DNA from: Onchocerca volvulus
Taxonomy: Eukaryota; Nematoda; Chromadorea; Rhabditida; Onchocercidae
Direction: 5' to 3'
Length of the DNA stretch: 64,000 nucleotides
Assembly (NCBI GenBank): GCA_000499405.2
Contig: HG738137.1
Location: forward strand, 14,005,661-14,069,660
This document shows, one piece after another, positions 51,916 to 64,000 of this stretch; position 1 is the first letter of the stretch, and each line of letters opens with the position of its first letter. The position numbers and the translations under genes are program-made. Below the pieces are notes generated by a model. That model saw only the letters and a list, made by a program, of their open reading frames with translations. It searched no databases and was not told the origin of the DNA.

Positions 51916-53369
51916 AGAAGACTAATTTTTAGAAATTAATCCTTCATAATATTTTTCAATTTTTGTATTTTTAAATTTTTTGAAATTGAAAATTGTTTAT
52001 CATCCATATATAATTAATATAATTAATTAATTAGCAAACTGTTTTGTATTTCAGCAAATAATTTCTCAAGTTATTTCAAATAAACGAACTATTTAGATTT
52101 TTCATTTATTACTGTTCTAATTATTATGCATTTTACTATTGTTATTCATTTTATTCTGTCTTGAGAGATTAAAATTTGGCATTTTTTGCTTTTTATTTTT
52201 GAAATATTAAATGTTCTATTAATTTCGCAATCATTCTAACTTTTCCCTTATGGTTTGATCGTTTTTATATTTTTTTAAAATAAAACTAATTAATATTTCA
52301 AAAAGTTTATTAAATCGATAAATTCACATATTTAAAAAAACATTCAGTATAAGGGCAAAAAACGATTAAATTAGTAGCAAAATTGAATTTTTCTCAGGTT
52401 TTCCATATATTTGTACGGAAATATGAGAATATACGCGTAATTAATTACTTCGGTCAGTTCTTTCTCATAAAATGTTTTTTTTAACAAATTTTTTTTGATT
52501 TTTTAATCGCGCAATTTAACTTAAATTACTCAATTTTATTTTCCTAAATAAGAAAGAAACTTGAAATTCAGATTCTCATCATATATTCTATAAAGAATAT
52601 GAAGCAGTACAAATTGTTAACGCTATCAATTATATTAACCTATTGTTAATCGTTATTAATCGTTTTTAACATAAATTTTTGATTTAATCAAAAAATACAT
52701 TAATTTGACATTATTAATACTTTCCTTACCTGAAATTTGCATAATTTTTATTTAACTTCAAAATTTAGCACATCAAATTTATTATTAATGATAAAAATGA
52801 TAATAATAATTGTTTTGAATAACAATTTTAGCTTTCAATAAGATTGGCATTTTAATTTGAATTCGATTTCCGATTTCTTAATTCTTTATTTGTAGACATC
52901 AATCACTTTTAATTTAAATTTAAAATTTCTAATTTGTTCAATTTCTTGCTTATACTCATCGATTTACCATTTTTTTTTTTTTTTTTTAAGAAAAAAGCTG
53001 CTTATGGTGATAAGAACTTTTTTCACTCCGATGTGTAATTTAAATGAAACTTCAAAAATAACTCCTTAATTTTTTTCTCATTTTAATTTTCGATAAAATA
53101 AATTTTTGAACTGATAAAAAAATTTTATTTTTATCAATTGCAAGTATGACTGAAACGACGATATTTTGTACTAAAATAAATTTGCAAAATATTATTAAAC
53201 TTATAATTCATTAAAAATTCAAATTTGAAATTTCTGGTGGATGAAATGAAACAGCTGCTTTTTTTCCATTATTTTCATCATTTCAAGTTTATCGTTATTA
53301 GAACCAATCCAATTTGAAATCAGTTATGAATGGTTCATCATTGCTATCTATAATATGATTTAAAGAAAG

Positions 53370-54065
53370 CGCTAACTAGTAATCGAATTCAAATATCTCA
53401 ATTTCTTATTTTTTATCTTTCAGAAGTGTGATTTTTTCCTTTTTTTTTTTCTGTAATATCCATTATAACCTAACTGATTTCAAACATCAAAATTTTAATG
53501 ACAGCGACAAATTATGTAATTAAATAATCAGATTCAGTTGTTTGAGTTTATTACTTTTATCTCAAAAAAAAAAAAAAAAAAGGCAAAAATCTAATTTTAT
53601 TTTCGACGATATCCATCTCTGATGCTAAAATAATGAAAATAGGAATTAAGTAATCGATTCAAGTATTTCAATTTCCTATTTTTCTGTCATTCATAACAAA
53701 AGCGTAATTTTTTCTCCAATAATATTCATTCTAACCTATAAGCTTGTAATTTAGTGGTAGTAATAAATTATATAATCAAATAATCAAACTCAAATATTTC
53801 AATTTCTTATTTTTCTATCTTTCATCAGCAAAGCGAAGTTTTTTCCTCAACGATATCTATAACTAATTAATCGATTTCAAATTGTTTCAATCTCTTATTT
53901 TTTGTCTTTCATAAACAGAAGCACAATTTTTTTTTTTTCTTAACAATATTCACCATCGACCTATGACCCTATAATTTTATGTCATTGATAAATCATTTAA
54001 TTAAATAATTGAATTCAAATTGTTTTAATTTCTTACTTTCTCTTTGTCATGTAAACAGAAACGGC
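53370..54065. repeat. Degenerate tandem repeat, unit about 130-160 bp
   Basis: About five copies of a unit with CGAATTCAAATATTTCAATT, TCTTATTTTT.TATCTTTCA, a poly-T stretch, a GATATCCAT-like block, CCTATAA and GATAAATTATTTAATTAAAT. The order is kept while the sequences have diverged. Confidence 0.75.
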
Positions 54066-54125
54066 ACCATAAACAAATTAGCCATAGTTCTGCCGAATTG
54101 TTTCCCATCATATTATTGTTTTCAT

Positions 54126-54225
54126 AAATCACGGAAACGCGGAGGAGAGAAGACGAGATGAATACCGGGGAAGGGCGGGGGAGATGAGAGAGAGAAAGAG
54201 GGAGAAAGAGAGAGAGAAAAAGAAA
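54126..54225. other. GC-rich, purine-rich island
   Basis: About 100 bp of GGA/GAGA-rich DNA including CGGAAACGCGGAGGAGAG and ACCGGGGAAGGGCGGGGGAG, then a (GA)n tail. This is the strongest GC excursion in an otherwise very AT-rich region, with a near-complete purine strand. No coding frame is convincing. Confidence 0.6.
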
Positions 54226-54879
54226 TGCTATAAAGCGAAAATTGCTTTTGTTAGAACAAACTATTTTATTCGATTATTTCAATTTCTTGGATCTTCTTTT
54301 TTTTTCCCACTGAATTATTTATATTTTGTACCAAAAATTAAATACTCGATTGATTTGTAATCGTAGATGAGAATATTGAAATTTCAATTAATTTAAACTT
54401 TTTTTTTTAGGAGCTAAATTAATTTACTTATTCTTTCTTTCACTTTGTGTTAAATTTTACATTTTTTTTACTTTTTTTTTTGAGTAACTTAAATCTTTTT
54501 AAAAATCAAGATAATTTGTTTATTCTGTTTTTTCTTTGCGTTAAATTTTATATTTTTTAAAATTATTATTCCATTTTGTAGCTTTTTCATGTTTTCGATA
54601 TAAAAAAGAAAACATTCCTTTGCCATTATTCTATTAATTTAATTTTAAACATGAATTAATGTGATTTAAATGTGAAAAATAAATTTAATTCGATTTTTTC
54701 AAGTTTTTAAAATAAATTTTTTTTTAGTATTTTTTTTCAAAGTTTTTAACTTATTCCTAGGAAAAGGAAGTAATTCAAAAGAAAAGAAAATAAATGAAAA
54801 CACATGTTTCGAATTATTTAATACAAAAAAGATATGATTTGTTTGATCAGTGATAAATCTTTTTTGGTTAAAACTTTTC

Positions 54880-55490
54880 ATATTTCCTTGTTTGTGAAAA
54901 TGAACTGAATATTTCCGTGTAGAATCGTTTACGTTTCTCATCCGTAAAAAACGTGAAAAATTGACGTTTCTGTAAAAATCCCCAAGAAACTTGGAAAATG
55001 ACCGAATATTTGTATATTTCTGAACTCATAAAATATTGTGAAAATTAGTCAAATCTTTTTGCGTCAAATCCATAAGTTTCCGTAGAATCTGTAAGAAACG
55101 TAAAAATCCATTGGAATCCATTATGAAACGTGAAAAATGATTAAATATTTCCGTGTAAATACGGATGAAAAGCCTATAAACAATCGAATATTTCCATGTA
55201 AAATCATTAAAAACACAAAAAAAAAAAAAAATGACTGAATATTTTCATAGAAAATCCAGAAGAAAGTAAAAAATTAATCGAATATGTTCGTAGAAATCCA
55301 TATCAAATGAAAAAAAAAAAAGAAACAGTCAAGTATTTTCGTATAGAATCAATAAAAAACATGAAAATTTCATCAAATTTTTGTGTAGAATTCATAAGAA
55401 ATTACAAAAATTCATCGAATATTTTTTTCATTTCAAACTCACCAAGAATACGAAAAATAATTAAAAATTTCCCTATAGAAGTATAAATTG
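54880..55490. repeat. Degenerate minisatellite, unit about 45-60 bp
   Basis: Around twelve units built on TGAATATTTCCGTGTAGAAT, then CCATAAGAAACGTGAAAAAT. The units vary in length, and some carry poly-A insertions. Confidence 0.8.
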
Positions 55491-58179
55491 GCATAAAATT
55501 TTATTCATATTATTCGATAAATAAATCGGATTACATTGAATTCTTGCAGATTTTCATTTATATTATCCTCAAATCAAAATCCATAAAAATTTCTTCTTAA
55601 CAAAAGATCATAGTTAAATTATGGGTTGTAAGAATTTGTAAATTAATAAAAGAAAAATTCAAAAGTTTATGATTCATTTTGAAAATTGTCACCAAGAATA
55701 ATCTAAAATGATACAGTAAAACAGATGTCACATTTCCTTGTCACCAATACTTCCATTTTTATATTTCTAGTTAATGATAGTAGTGTTAGTAGTAGGAATG
55801 AGTAAATTATGCTAAAAATATGCAAATTGAAACTTCCATATGTCACTAATTTGCATATTTCTGTCAACAAAGACATCTCAATACAAATTCATTTCATTTT
55901 GTATTATTTTTAGAAAATATATTATTAATTTCGATTCTGAATAATATTTTTACAAAAATTTCAATTTTTCTGAATTTATTTCTTTATCAACTTTGTGTTT
56001 AATAATTTTTACAATAAAATAAAATGTAAATGAATTATAAAATTAGTATTAAAAAATTAATTTAAAAAATTAAAAAATTAATATTATTTTTTCAATTATT
56101 TATTAATTTATTTTTTTTCTTTACTAATTTTTGTAGTGAAATAAAATTTGATAAATGAACGTGTAAGATGACTAGTAAGATTAAAAATTGATGTTATTTT
56201 CGATTTATTTTATTTTTTGTTCACGAATTTTTGCAGAAAAAAAAAAAAATTGTCAGTGAACAGTAAGATGAATTAGTAAGATAAAAAAATTGAAGTGAAA
56301 TATATAAGAAATAATAAAATAGGCATAAATAAATGAGTAAGGCGTAAAAATTTAAATCAAATTAATCAATATATTCATCCATTTGTATTATTTTTTTTAA
56401 AAAAAAAGCATTAGTTAATTTATATTCGCATAAAATTTTATTAAAATATTATTTTCTATTCATTTGCTTATTAATTTCTATAATGTGTAAATGAGTAATG
56501 AATTAAGCTAATAAAATTAAAAAATTAGGACAAAATAAAATGATGAAATAAGTGTAAATAAATCTTTGTAATAGATTAGAATGAAAAATATAAGTTAATT
56601 GTTTTTATCCTAATCTTTTTGTTTTTTTTTTATCTTATTAGTTTAATTTACATTCTTAAATAAAAATCATCCATTTATATTTATCTGTATTATTTGTTTA
56701 ATTCGATTTTAATTTTTAAATTTCATTAATTGTATCACAATTATTTTTGCAACCTAAACAAACAATAAAATACATCAAAATTAAATGAGTAGGATTGAAA
56801 AATTTTAGATTCAAATTAAATAAGCAATTCAAGACAAGAATTTATAACTTTGTTAAAATATTTATAAATATTTGTAAAGTTGTAAAATATTTATAATTAT
56901 TGATTTTTAGCTTCACCGTCGATTTTCTAATCCTACTCAAAACATTTTCGTATACTTGTTTGTATTTGTTTACTTTTAGGTAAACATCATACATCACAGT
57001 ATTTTTTCAAATTGACTAATTTCTGTTTTCATATTTAATATTTGTTTTGCATTTTTTCCCTAAATCTTTTTTTTTTTCGTTGCATTTTATCAATTAACAA
57101 TAATATTCAAATCGATATACTTATATACTAAAATCTTTTCTAGTATTTTATTATTTTATTTGATCAATACAATTACATTCATTATGATTAGAATTTAATT
57201 AATTAGTATAATGCAATCTTTATGATTGAAATTTTCCGCTAATATTATTTAATTATTGATTATTTTCGTTAATGATAAATATCGTTATCATTTTTTTCTC
57301 CACAATCACTATAATTCCCTTTTTCTTTTTTTTTATAATCAATAGACAGTTCTTACTATCCATATCATTGTTGATTTTATAATTATTGTTCATAATAACT
57401 AGTATTATTAGCGCTTATCATCACTATCATATCATATCACTTACACCATCAATTATTATCGTTATCTTCATCATTCATATGTTATCAGTAAAATTGATCA
57501 TATATCATCAGAATATAATCATCATTAACCATAGCAAATGTTAATGTCCGTATAACATTTGTCCTTCAAATTTTTTATCAATCAATTCATTTCATGAACT
57601 TTTTTTTTTTTTTTTTTTTAAATCGGAATTTCACAAATTAACTTCTGCTGGAACATTACTTTGACAATTTGCAAGAAATAAGTCTTTTAAATTAAATTTT
57701 TTTTTTTTTATTTTTCATCGCTCAAAAATAAAGAAAAAAAAGAAAAAAGAATAAATAATTCGAATATTTGAAAATATCGATAAGTTTTTTTTCTATTATA
57801 AAAAGAGAATTATCATTATGATTGTTATTATCATTACTGATATCAAAAAAATAATCAATCACTTATTAATACGAATAATTATATTGGTTTTTCCAAAAAG
57901 TATTAACTTTTATTATTAAATATTTTATTAATTTATTTTTCCTTTAAATCAACGAATAATATTTACCTCAATATAATGGGATTTTTACTTGAAAAAATAA
58001 ATTTGAAACAATAAAAATTATTTCTTCTGCAAAAATTGATTTACATGCAAATAATGCTGGGAAAAACAGAATGCGTTTGAATTTAAATTTAAATAATATA
58101 AATTCCAATATTAATCGCAAAATTTATGTAAAAATTTTTTGGCAATTATGAAATACATTTTTACTACAACAATAACAGC

Positions 58180-58212
<33 letters not shown>

Positions 58213-59730
58213 AACAATAGCAATAGCAATAGATTTTTTTTTTTCATCAATCATTTTCTAATTTAACAATTAAAAAAAATTATATTTTGAAAAAGAAATT
58301 TAAACGATATAAGTATATTTTATACTGTAAACTTTCAAATTATTTGTTAAACAATTTTATTCAACAAATAACTTGAAAAAGTTTTTGAGTAAAACAAAGA
58401 GAAAAAAAAAGAATTCTTCCGTTTTTATTTAGAGTTTTTTTTCTTTTCCATTATTGATTGCTAAATTTATATATTATAATCAATCTTAATTAACTTAACG
58501 AATCAATAATTTGCTCACTTTTGGAAATATGTAAAATTTTATGAAACTAATTATGTAAAATTAGTAATTATGTAAAATTACTTATCCCAATTTAATTAAT
58601 TTATATTACACGTATTTTTGCAATTGGCATGTATCATACCTATTATAATCATGTATTCTTAATTATAAAAATTTATTATATATTTATTTAAAAATCAATT
58701 GAAAAAGAAAAAGATTTTTCATTTTCATTTTTTTCTGGAAAAAAAAGAAATAAAAGTGAAAAATATCATCCAATTAAATCTCATCCCCATTTAATTGCTT
58801 ATTTGAAATTCAAGCTTTCTTTTTATCTCATAAATTCGTCGAAATTCATCTGCTCCTCTTTTCTTCTTTATTCAAAAAATCTTAATTTCAAAATGAAAAA
58901 AAAATATCACATTTAAAATATTTGATATTAATATTTAAATTGATTACTGAATAATTACTATGATTAGATATGATGAATAATATTTACAATATCTAATTAA
59001 CTAATTTAATCATTCTCCACAAAATATCCAAAATTCTTATTGATACGTTAAATAAGCTTTTTTATTGATAAACATTATCATTTTTTTGCCCATTATTCTT
59101 CATATAACTTTAATTAGCCAAAAAAAAAAGATGAAATGAAAAATTAGTTATAGCTTTTTTTTTTAAATATTTCATTTATTTATTTTCAAAATTTTAAATA
59201 CAAAGGTTATTACTATGATCATATCTAATCATTTACGAATTTACAAATAATTAACGCTAATTAAATTATCCAATTTTTTTTTTTGATATATTAATATTCA
59301 TTTATTTTCGACAAAAAAACAAAATTATTCGCAAAATGATATATATCTTATATTTTTGTTATTAAAATCATAAAATTTAATGATAAAATAAAAAGGTAAT
59401 ATCTAAAAATTAGTACTTTAAATTAATATTTAATTAATAATTAATATATTAAATTAATATTTATTATTCCTTAATACTTCAAATTAATACTTAATTATTC
59501 GTTGATATCTTAAATTGATATTTAATTATTTGATTAAAAAATCGCTATTCTTTCAAAACAAATTTTTATGCCAAAAATTCCATCCAATGATACAATCTTA
59601 AATTTTAATTTAAATAGCGAAAAAATAAAATGATAAAAATAAAATATAGGAATTGAATAATGAAAAAATTCATAGAAAATTCTTCTTTTTCTTTTTGTTT
59701 TAGTTAACTATAAGAAAATTAAAATTAAAA
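55491..59730. other. AT-rich stretch without recognisable genes
   Basis: Low-complexity AT sequence with ATT/ATC-rich tracts (57.25-57.5 kb) and the CAA repeat at 58.17 kb. No exon-like island was found. Confidence 0.6.
58166..58231. repeat. (CAA)n microsatellite
   Basis: Uninterrupted CAA triplets flanked by ATAACAG and ATAGCA variants. Confidence 0.95.
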
Positions 59731-59914
59731 TTATTGACATTCCGTGAAGGTCACAATGGGCAAATTCTTGTGTGGCAAAAATTCCACAATCTTTCTCTTT
59801 TTTTTTTTCTTTCTGAAGTGTTAGGAAAAAAAGGTTTTAGTTTGTCAAACAATTTATTAGAACTTTTTTCTTACAAATTTTCAACTAATTTTTTTTTTTT
59901 TTTTTTTTCTTCAG

Positions 59915-60048
59915 AACCAGAAAACGATTGGAATAATAAATATATTTGCTTCGCTAACACTCTTCTTTCAAATGCTTTGCTTTTGGCAAATATCGCATTA
60001 CATTTTATTTCTTGCTTATTCATTTCCAATATATCATCGTATTAATAA
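59915..60048 (+). other. Exon-like hydrophobic frame at the edge of a minisatellite
   Basis: A poly-T tract and TTCTTCAG acceptor precede 134 nt that stay open up to a GTATT donor at 60049. The frame reads IGIINIFASLTLFFQMLCFW and then YILFLAYSFPIYHRIN, looking like membrane segments. Its right part resembles the units of the adjacent repeat array, so it may be an exon whose edge was amplified, or chance. Confidence 0.2.
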
Positions 60049-60860
60049 GTATTATTTTTGGCAAAAATTTAATCTTTACTCTTTTTTTTTCGGGAAAAAA
60101 AATTGCAATCGATAATTGGTTTTTTTTATATGACACTATCAACATGCGGCATTAGCTTATTCATTCCGATTTATCATCATATTAATGAGTGTTATTTTTG
60201 ATAAATTTTGGTCTTTATTCTCTTTTTTTTTCAAAAAAAAAAAATTGTATTCGATATTTAATTTCCAATATGGCGCTATTGATTTATTCTTTTGATTTTA
60301 AATTTTACCATTTTTTAAAGATTGCATTCGTTATTTAATGCTCAGTATTGCACTACTTGTATTATTTTTAGGATTTAAATTTTAGCCTTTTCTTTTGAAA
60401 ATTATATTCGGTATTTAATTTCCAATATCGCACAGTCGGTATTATTTGTGGAATTTAAATTTAAATTTTTTTTTTTTTTTGTAATTACACTTGTTATCTA
60501 ATATCACCAATATCATAATACCATTTTTAAGTTTTAATTTTGATTTTTTTAAAGATTGTATTCGATATTTAATTTCCAATACTGAATTGCTGATGTTATC
60601 CATAGGATTTAAATTTTATTCTTTTATTAAAGATCAGTTCGATATTTAATTTCGAACATTACATAACTAATATAATTTGAGTTTTAAAACTTGAATTTCA
60701 TTTTTTTAGTTCAAATCTTTTAGCTTAATAATTTAGCGTTCAGAAAAATTCGGTATTTCATTTCCAATGCTACTTTTGCTTTTTTTTTATTCAGATCATA
60801 CTAAAGATTTGAAAACAGCATATTCGATATTAAATCTTCGAATATTGAATATATTTTATT
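60040..60860. repeat. Degenerate minisatellite, unit about 85-110 bp
   Basis: Eight or nine units with TTCGATATTTAATTTCCAAT, then ATCGCAC.ATT.GTATTATTT, then GGATTTAAATTTTA and a poly-T/A spacer. The units are strongly diverged and of variable length. Confidence 0.8.
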
Positions 60861-61825
60861 GATTTTATTTTTATTTTATTTTATTTTTTTGTTTTTTCAT
60901 GAATTACGAAATTTCTCGGAAATATGATAATGTGTTGGAAGTATGATAGTTGCGGAAATTTTTTGAGTTGAATAATATTTGACAAAAGTCATTTCTATGA
61001 ATTAAAATACTTCGAGGCATTAATAATCTAAAGAAAAAGTAACCTTTTCAAGGTAGAAAATATTTGTTTTTTTGTTGCACAGACATATCACCAATTTTAT
61101 ACTTAAATAACATATTTAAATCAAGTTTTGTTAAAATTATTTACTTTTTCATTCTTTTTGTGAATAATATAGATGACGAAACAAATTTCGGAAATTCATT
61201 TTCCGTTTTGTTATTTCTGAATCCGGAATAATATTCCAGTACGGGTATGATAAGATAATTTTTATCAATCGGAAGTTTACTTTCATTGTTAAAATTGATA
61301 CTCACTAATCTGTTCAGTCGAAATTTAGGATTTATTCACTCAAGAAAGAAATTTATCACATCATCTTATCAGTTATTGTGTAGTTAAATTTTCGGGCTTA
61401 CTTTTTTTATATTCTCAAAGGGAATTGAATTCTAATTAAATCATTTAACGATATGATATTTCAAACTTATTGATCAAATTTAGTATTTAAAAAAATATCT
61501 GTTTATCGCATGAATCATTGTTTCTATTTCATAATTCAAATAAAATCAAAAATTTTCCTTGATGATTTTTAATTAATATGACTGAATATTTCCATTTGAT
61601 TGCTTGTAAAATATTTCTTTCCGTAAAATTTAATTTGATTTGATCTTTAAAGAAAAAAATCGATTTTAATTTTGGTTTTCTTTGTCCTAAAAAAAAATGA
61701 TCCATTTTCAAGTTCTAATTTAATTTTAATCTGATTCGCCCTAAAAAAAAAAACTCCATTTTTAAATTCCAATTTAATTTTCGGATTTATTTCAGTGTTT
61801 TAAAAAAAATAAAGTCCAATTTTTC

Positions 61826-61856
<31 letters not shown>

Positions 61857-62270
61857 AATTGCGAATAATTCTACGTGGCGTCATTACCATTATTATATTT
61901 TCATTTTTTGAGTATTAATTTTTTTTTGATTCAAAAAAACTGTAATTTAAATTTTTTCCAACAATTATCTTGTTAAATTTCAATTAGTCATTTGAAACTT
62001 TTTTTTTTTTTTAGAACACTTTCTTCAATGAATCATATTTAATTAAATGAAAATTCATTTCTTTCAAATTTGTGTTTGCATTAGATTTTTTATTTACTTA
62101 TTTATTCCATTGAAAAATTACTGAAATATTAACGTAATATATTTCTGTTCCACCAAAATAAATACACTAATACTTGGAAATCGAATATCTGAAATGAATC
62201 GTGTTTTTATTTTTCGAATAGCATAAAAGCTAATCAAAGCTAAGGATATCTTTTTTTTTAAGGGTTTAAA
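60861..62270. other. AT-rich stretch upstream of the 62.3 kb exon
   Basis: No gene-like frame. It would contain the promoter of the gene starting at 62,287 if that call is right. Long poly-T tracts occur at 61.83-61.86 and 62.0 kb. Confidence 0.5.
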
Positions 62271-62286
62271 CAGAAAAAAAAAAAAG
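62271..62286 (+). promoter_or_regulatory. Probable trans-splice acceptor before the 62.3 kb start codon
   Basis: A poly-T tract followed by GGGTTTAAACAG ends at 62273. A 13-base A-rich leader then leads straight to an ATG in a good purine context (AAAAAGATGG). Confidence 0.4.
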
Positions 62287-62341
62287 ATGGAATTGGACGA
62301 TCTTGGATTGCCGCCGTATTCCCGATTTTCGAGCATTCGCG
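62287..62341 (+). CDS. Probable first exon of an unidentified gene (partial)
   Basis: The ATG is followed by a 55-nt, GC-rich exon reading MELDDLGLPPYSRFSSIR, with a donor GTAAAA after 62341 (phase 1). It contrasts sharply with the AT-rich surroundings and has an acceptor-like sequence just upstream, so a trans-spliced first exon is the simplest reading. Eighteen residues are too few to identify the product. No clear second exon was found before 64,000, so the gene probably continues past the window. Confidence 0.45.
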
Positions 62342-64000
62342 GTAAAAAATAAGAATTAATTGTTTTATTTAATTGATTAGCTTATTAATCATTAAAATAG
62401 AGAAAGAAAAAAAGAAAATCTTTATCATTAGATAATTTCTTTCTTTGCAGAATGATTAAAATTGTGCAAATTATTGATTGATCATATTTTAATTTGATTT
62501 GTATAATTAAAAAAAAAAAAAAATTTTTACAAATTGATCTTTTGTGCAAAAATTCAATTCACAGAATATTATTTTTTTCCGGATTAATAAAAATAATACG
62601 ATCATCTAATACAAGCTCATTTTCTTGGTCATATCTTTAAACGATCGAATTTTTTTCAACCGAAATTATAATTCGATCAGAAAGAAAAAATCAGAAATGC
62701 TAATTATCAAATCATTTATTTTTAATTTTATCATTTCTTATAATATTCCTGATAACCTGATATTCCTTTGTTTTGCCTTTTCCGATTCTATTTGGTACCA
62801 TAATCGGTATTTTGTGGATTTGTTAGGAATTGGTTGTATTATGATATTTTTCATTATCATAATTTGATTTCATTATCATGATTTCAATAAGTATTCTTAA
62901 AATTATAATAACATGTCTAGTTTGATTATTTTAGAATAAAATTTGCATAAATGACAAATTTAAATTTAAATCCGATATTCTCACTACTATTTCCAAAAAA
63001 AAAAAAGAAAAAATCGATAATCGATAAACATTCACTAAACAATGTTGTGATAAGAAAATTTAAAAAGAGGTTTTTTCGAAATTTCGAAATTACCAATTCA
63101 AACTTTTTTTGATTTTATATTTGAATATTTATTCAACTGAGCCTATTTTATATATTTCAAAAAAAAAAAGCAGAAAAAATCTGCAGAATTTCAAGTGGAA
63201 AATTTTTTTAGTGTTATGAGTAATATATAAATGATTATTCATTCCATTTCTCTAATTTCTTAGTCATTTGTTGGAATATTTTTTAAGTTTGCAAAATTTC
63301 GAAATGTTTTGACTAAAATAAGTTGGAAAAATCGTTTTGGATTTATTTAAATTTGCATTTATTCTTAATTTCATGTTTTAAGTAAATTTTAACATTTTAA
63401 ATTTTATATTTTATGTGAAAAAAAAAAAGAAACGAAGATTTCATTAAAAATTATTCATCCGTTATTAAAAGTGAATCCAAATTATTAACTTGAAGTTATT
63501 CAACCGTAATTAAATATGAATCCGAATTAAATGAAAAGATATAGAAACTTTTGGTGATCGCAATAAAATAAGAATGAATTCATTGATTTAAAAATTACTT
63601 AATTTTTTAATTTTCCCACTTTTTTTTTGCAAAATTGATTAATATTCAATCATTTATACCTTGCTTTTTTTAATTCGATGAATAAATTTGCTAAATTAAG
63701 TTTTTTTTTTTTGAAAACTTCAGAGATTACATTTTTTTCGTTTTTTTTGTTTGTTTGTTTCTTTTCTTTTTTTTTTTTTTTTTTTTGCAAAATGAATGGT
63801 TGCAAAAAAGTTAATTTATCTATTTGAAAAAAATTTATTATTTTAAAATTTTTAGCTTTTTTAAAAATAAAAAAATTTGAAAAAAAATTTTTTTCAAAAA
63901 AAAGAGAGAAATTTCTATCCAGATTGATTGATTGAAGTAATTAAGAGAAGGAAGATCTAAGCAAAACTTTCCTCAAATTAATGAATTGAAATAATTAAGG
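62342..64000. other. Putative first intron or intergenic AT-rich sequence
   Basis: Poly-A/T-rich sequence to the right edge. A frame at 62,625-62,867 is open for 80 codons, but it is phenylalanine/isoleucine-rich and without clear splice sites. Confidence 0.45.

Noticed and set aside
59734..59800. Coding-looking segments on both strands (plus TFREGHNGQILVWQKFHN; minus KDCGIFATQEFAHCDLHGM)
   Set aside because: Both strands look equally plausible, neither has a supporting acceptor and donor, and the length is too short to decide.
1..64000. tRNA, rRNA, CRISPR, phage or prokaryotic defence features
   Set aside because: I scanned for GC-rich cloverleaf-like blocks, regularly spaced identical repeats with unique spacers and ribosome-binding-site-led operons, and saw none; all genes here have spliceosomal introns.

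Overview
The window is a 64 kb stretch of very AT-rich eukaryotic DNA that reads as nematode. Exons are short (about 60-155 nt), split by AT-rich introns of roughly 100-1,300 nt, with GT-AG junctions and the TTTTAG/TTTCAG acceptors typical of worms. Several start codons sit a few bases after an acceptor-like sequence, as expected for spliced-leader trans-splicing. The two recognisable genes are a CAMSAP/patronin gene and a nematode-type astacin (NAS) metalloprotease. Long introns, many exons and an AT-rich background would fit a spirurid or filarial-like worm better than Caenorhabditis, but the species cannot be fixed from this sequence. There are no bacterial operons, CRISPR arrays, rRNA or tRNA genes.

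Layout. 1-4,090: N-terminal half of a patronin (ptrn-1/CAMSAP) gene on the minus strand, including most of the CAMSAP calponin-homology domain; the gene runs off the left edge. 4.1-8.15 kb: intergenic, with a 19-bp-arm hairpin at 4.3 kb. 8,156-15,542: a complete 12-exon astacin gene on the minus strand (467 aa; signal peptide, propeptide, catalytic domain, EGF, CUB). 15.6-18.8 kb: intergenic, with a diverged 167-bp tandem duplication. 18.85-25.15 kb: a relic-rich accessory locus. It holds a probable decayed core-2/I-branching (GT14-like) glycosyltransferase on the minus strand, a broken F-box-family gene on the plus strand interrupted by a 695-nt assembly gap, and two pairs of dispersed direct repeats. 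25.2-44.1 kb: mostly noncoding AT-rich sequence with minisatellites, a long CA-rich microsatellite and a few isolated exon-like islands. 44,160-45,770: three plus-strand exons ending in a stop, encoding an unrecognised basic protein. 45.8-62.2 kb: noncoding, with two copies of a dispersed repeat near 49 kb and four degenerate minisatellite fields (51.2, 53.4, 54.9 and 60.0 kb). 62,287-62,341: a probable first exon of another plus-strand gene that continues past the window.

The genes do not form a pathway: patronin acts on microtubule minus ends, the astacin is secreted, and the F-box and glycosyltransferase copies look like members of expanding and decaying families. I found no clearly novel molecular system. 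The most unusual material is the relic locus at 19-25 kb, where a perfect 35-bp tandem duplication breaks an F-box reading frame, and the concentration of independent degenerate minisatellite arrays in the right half.
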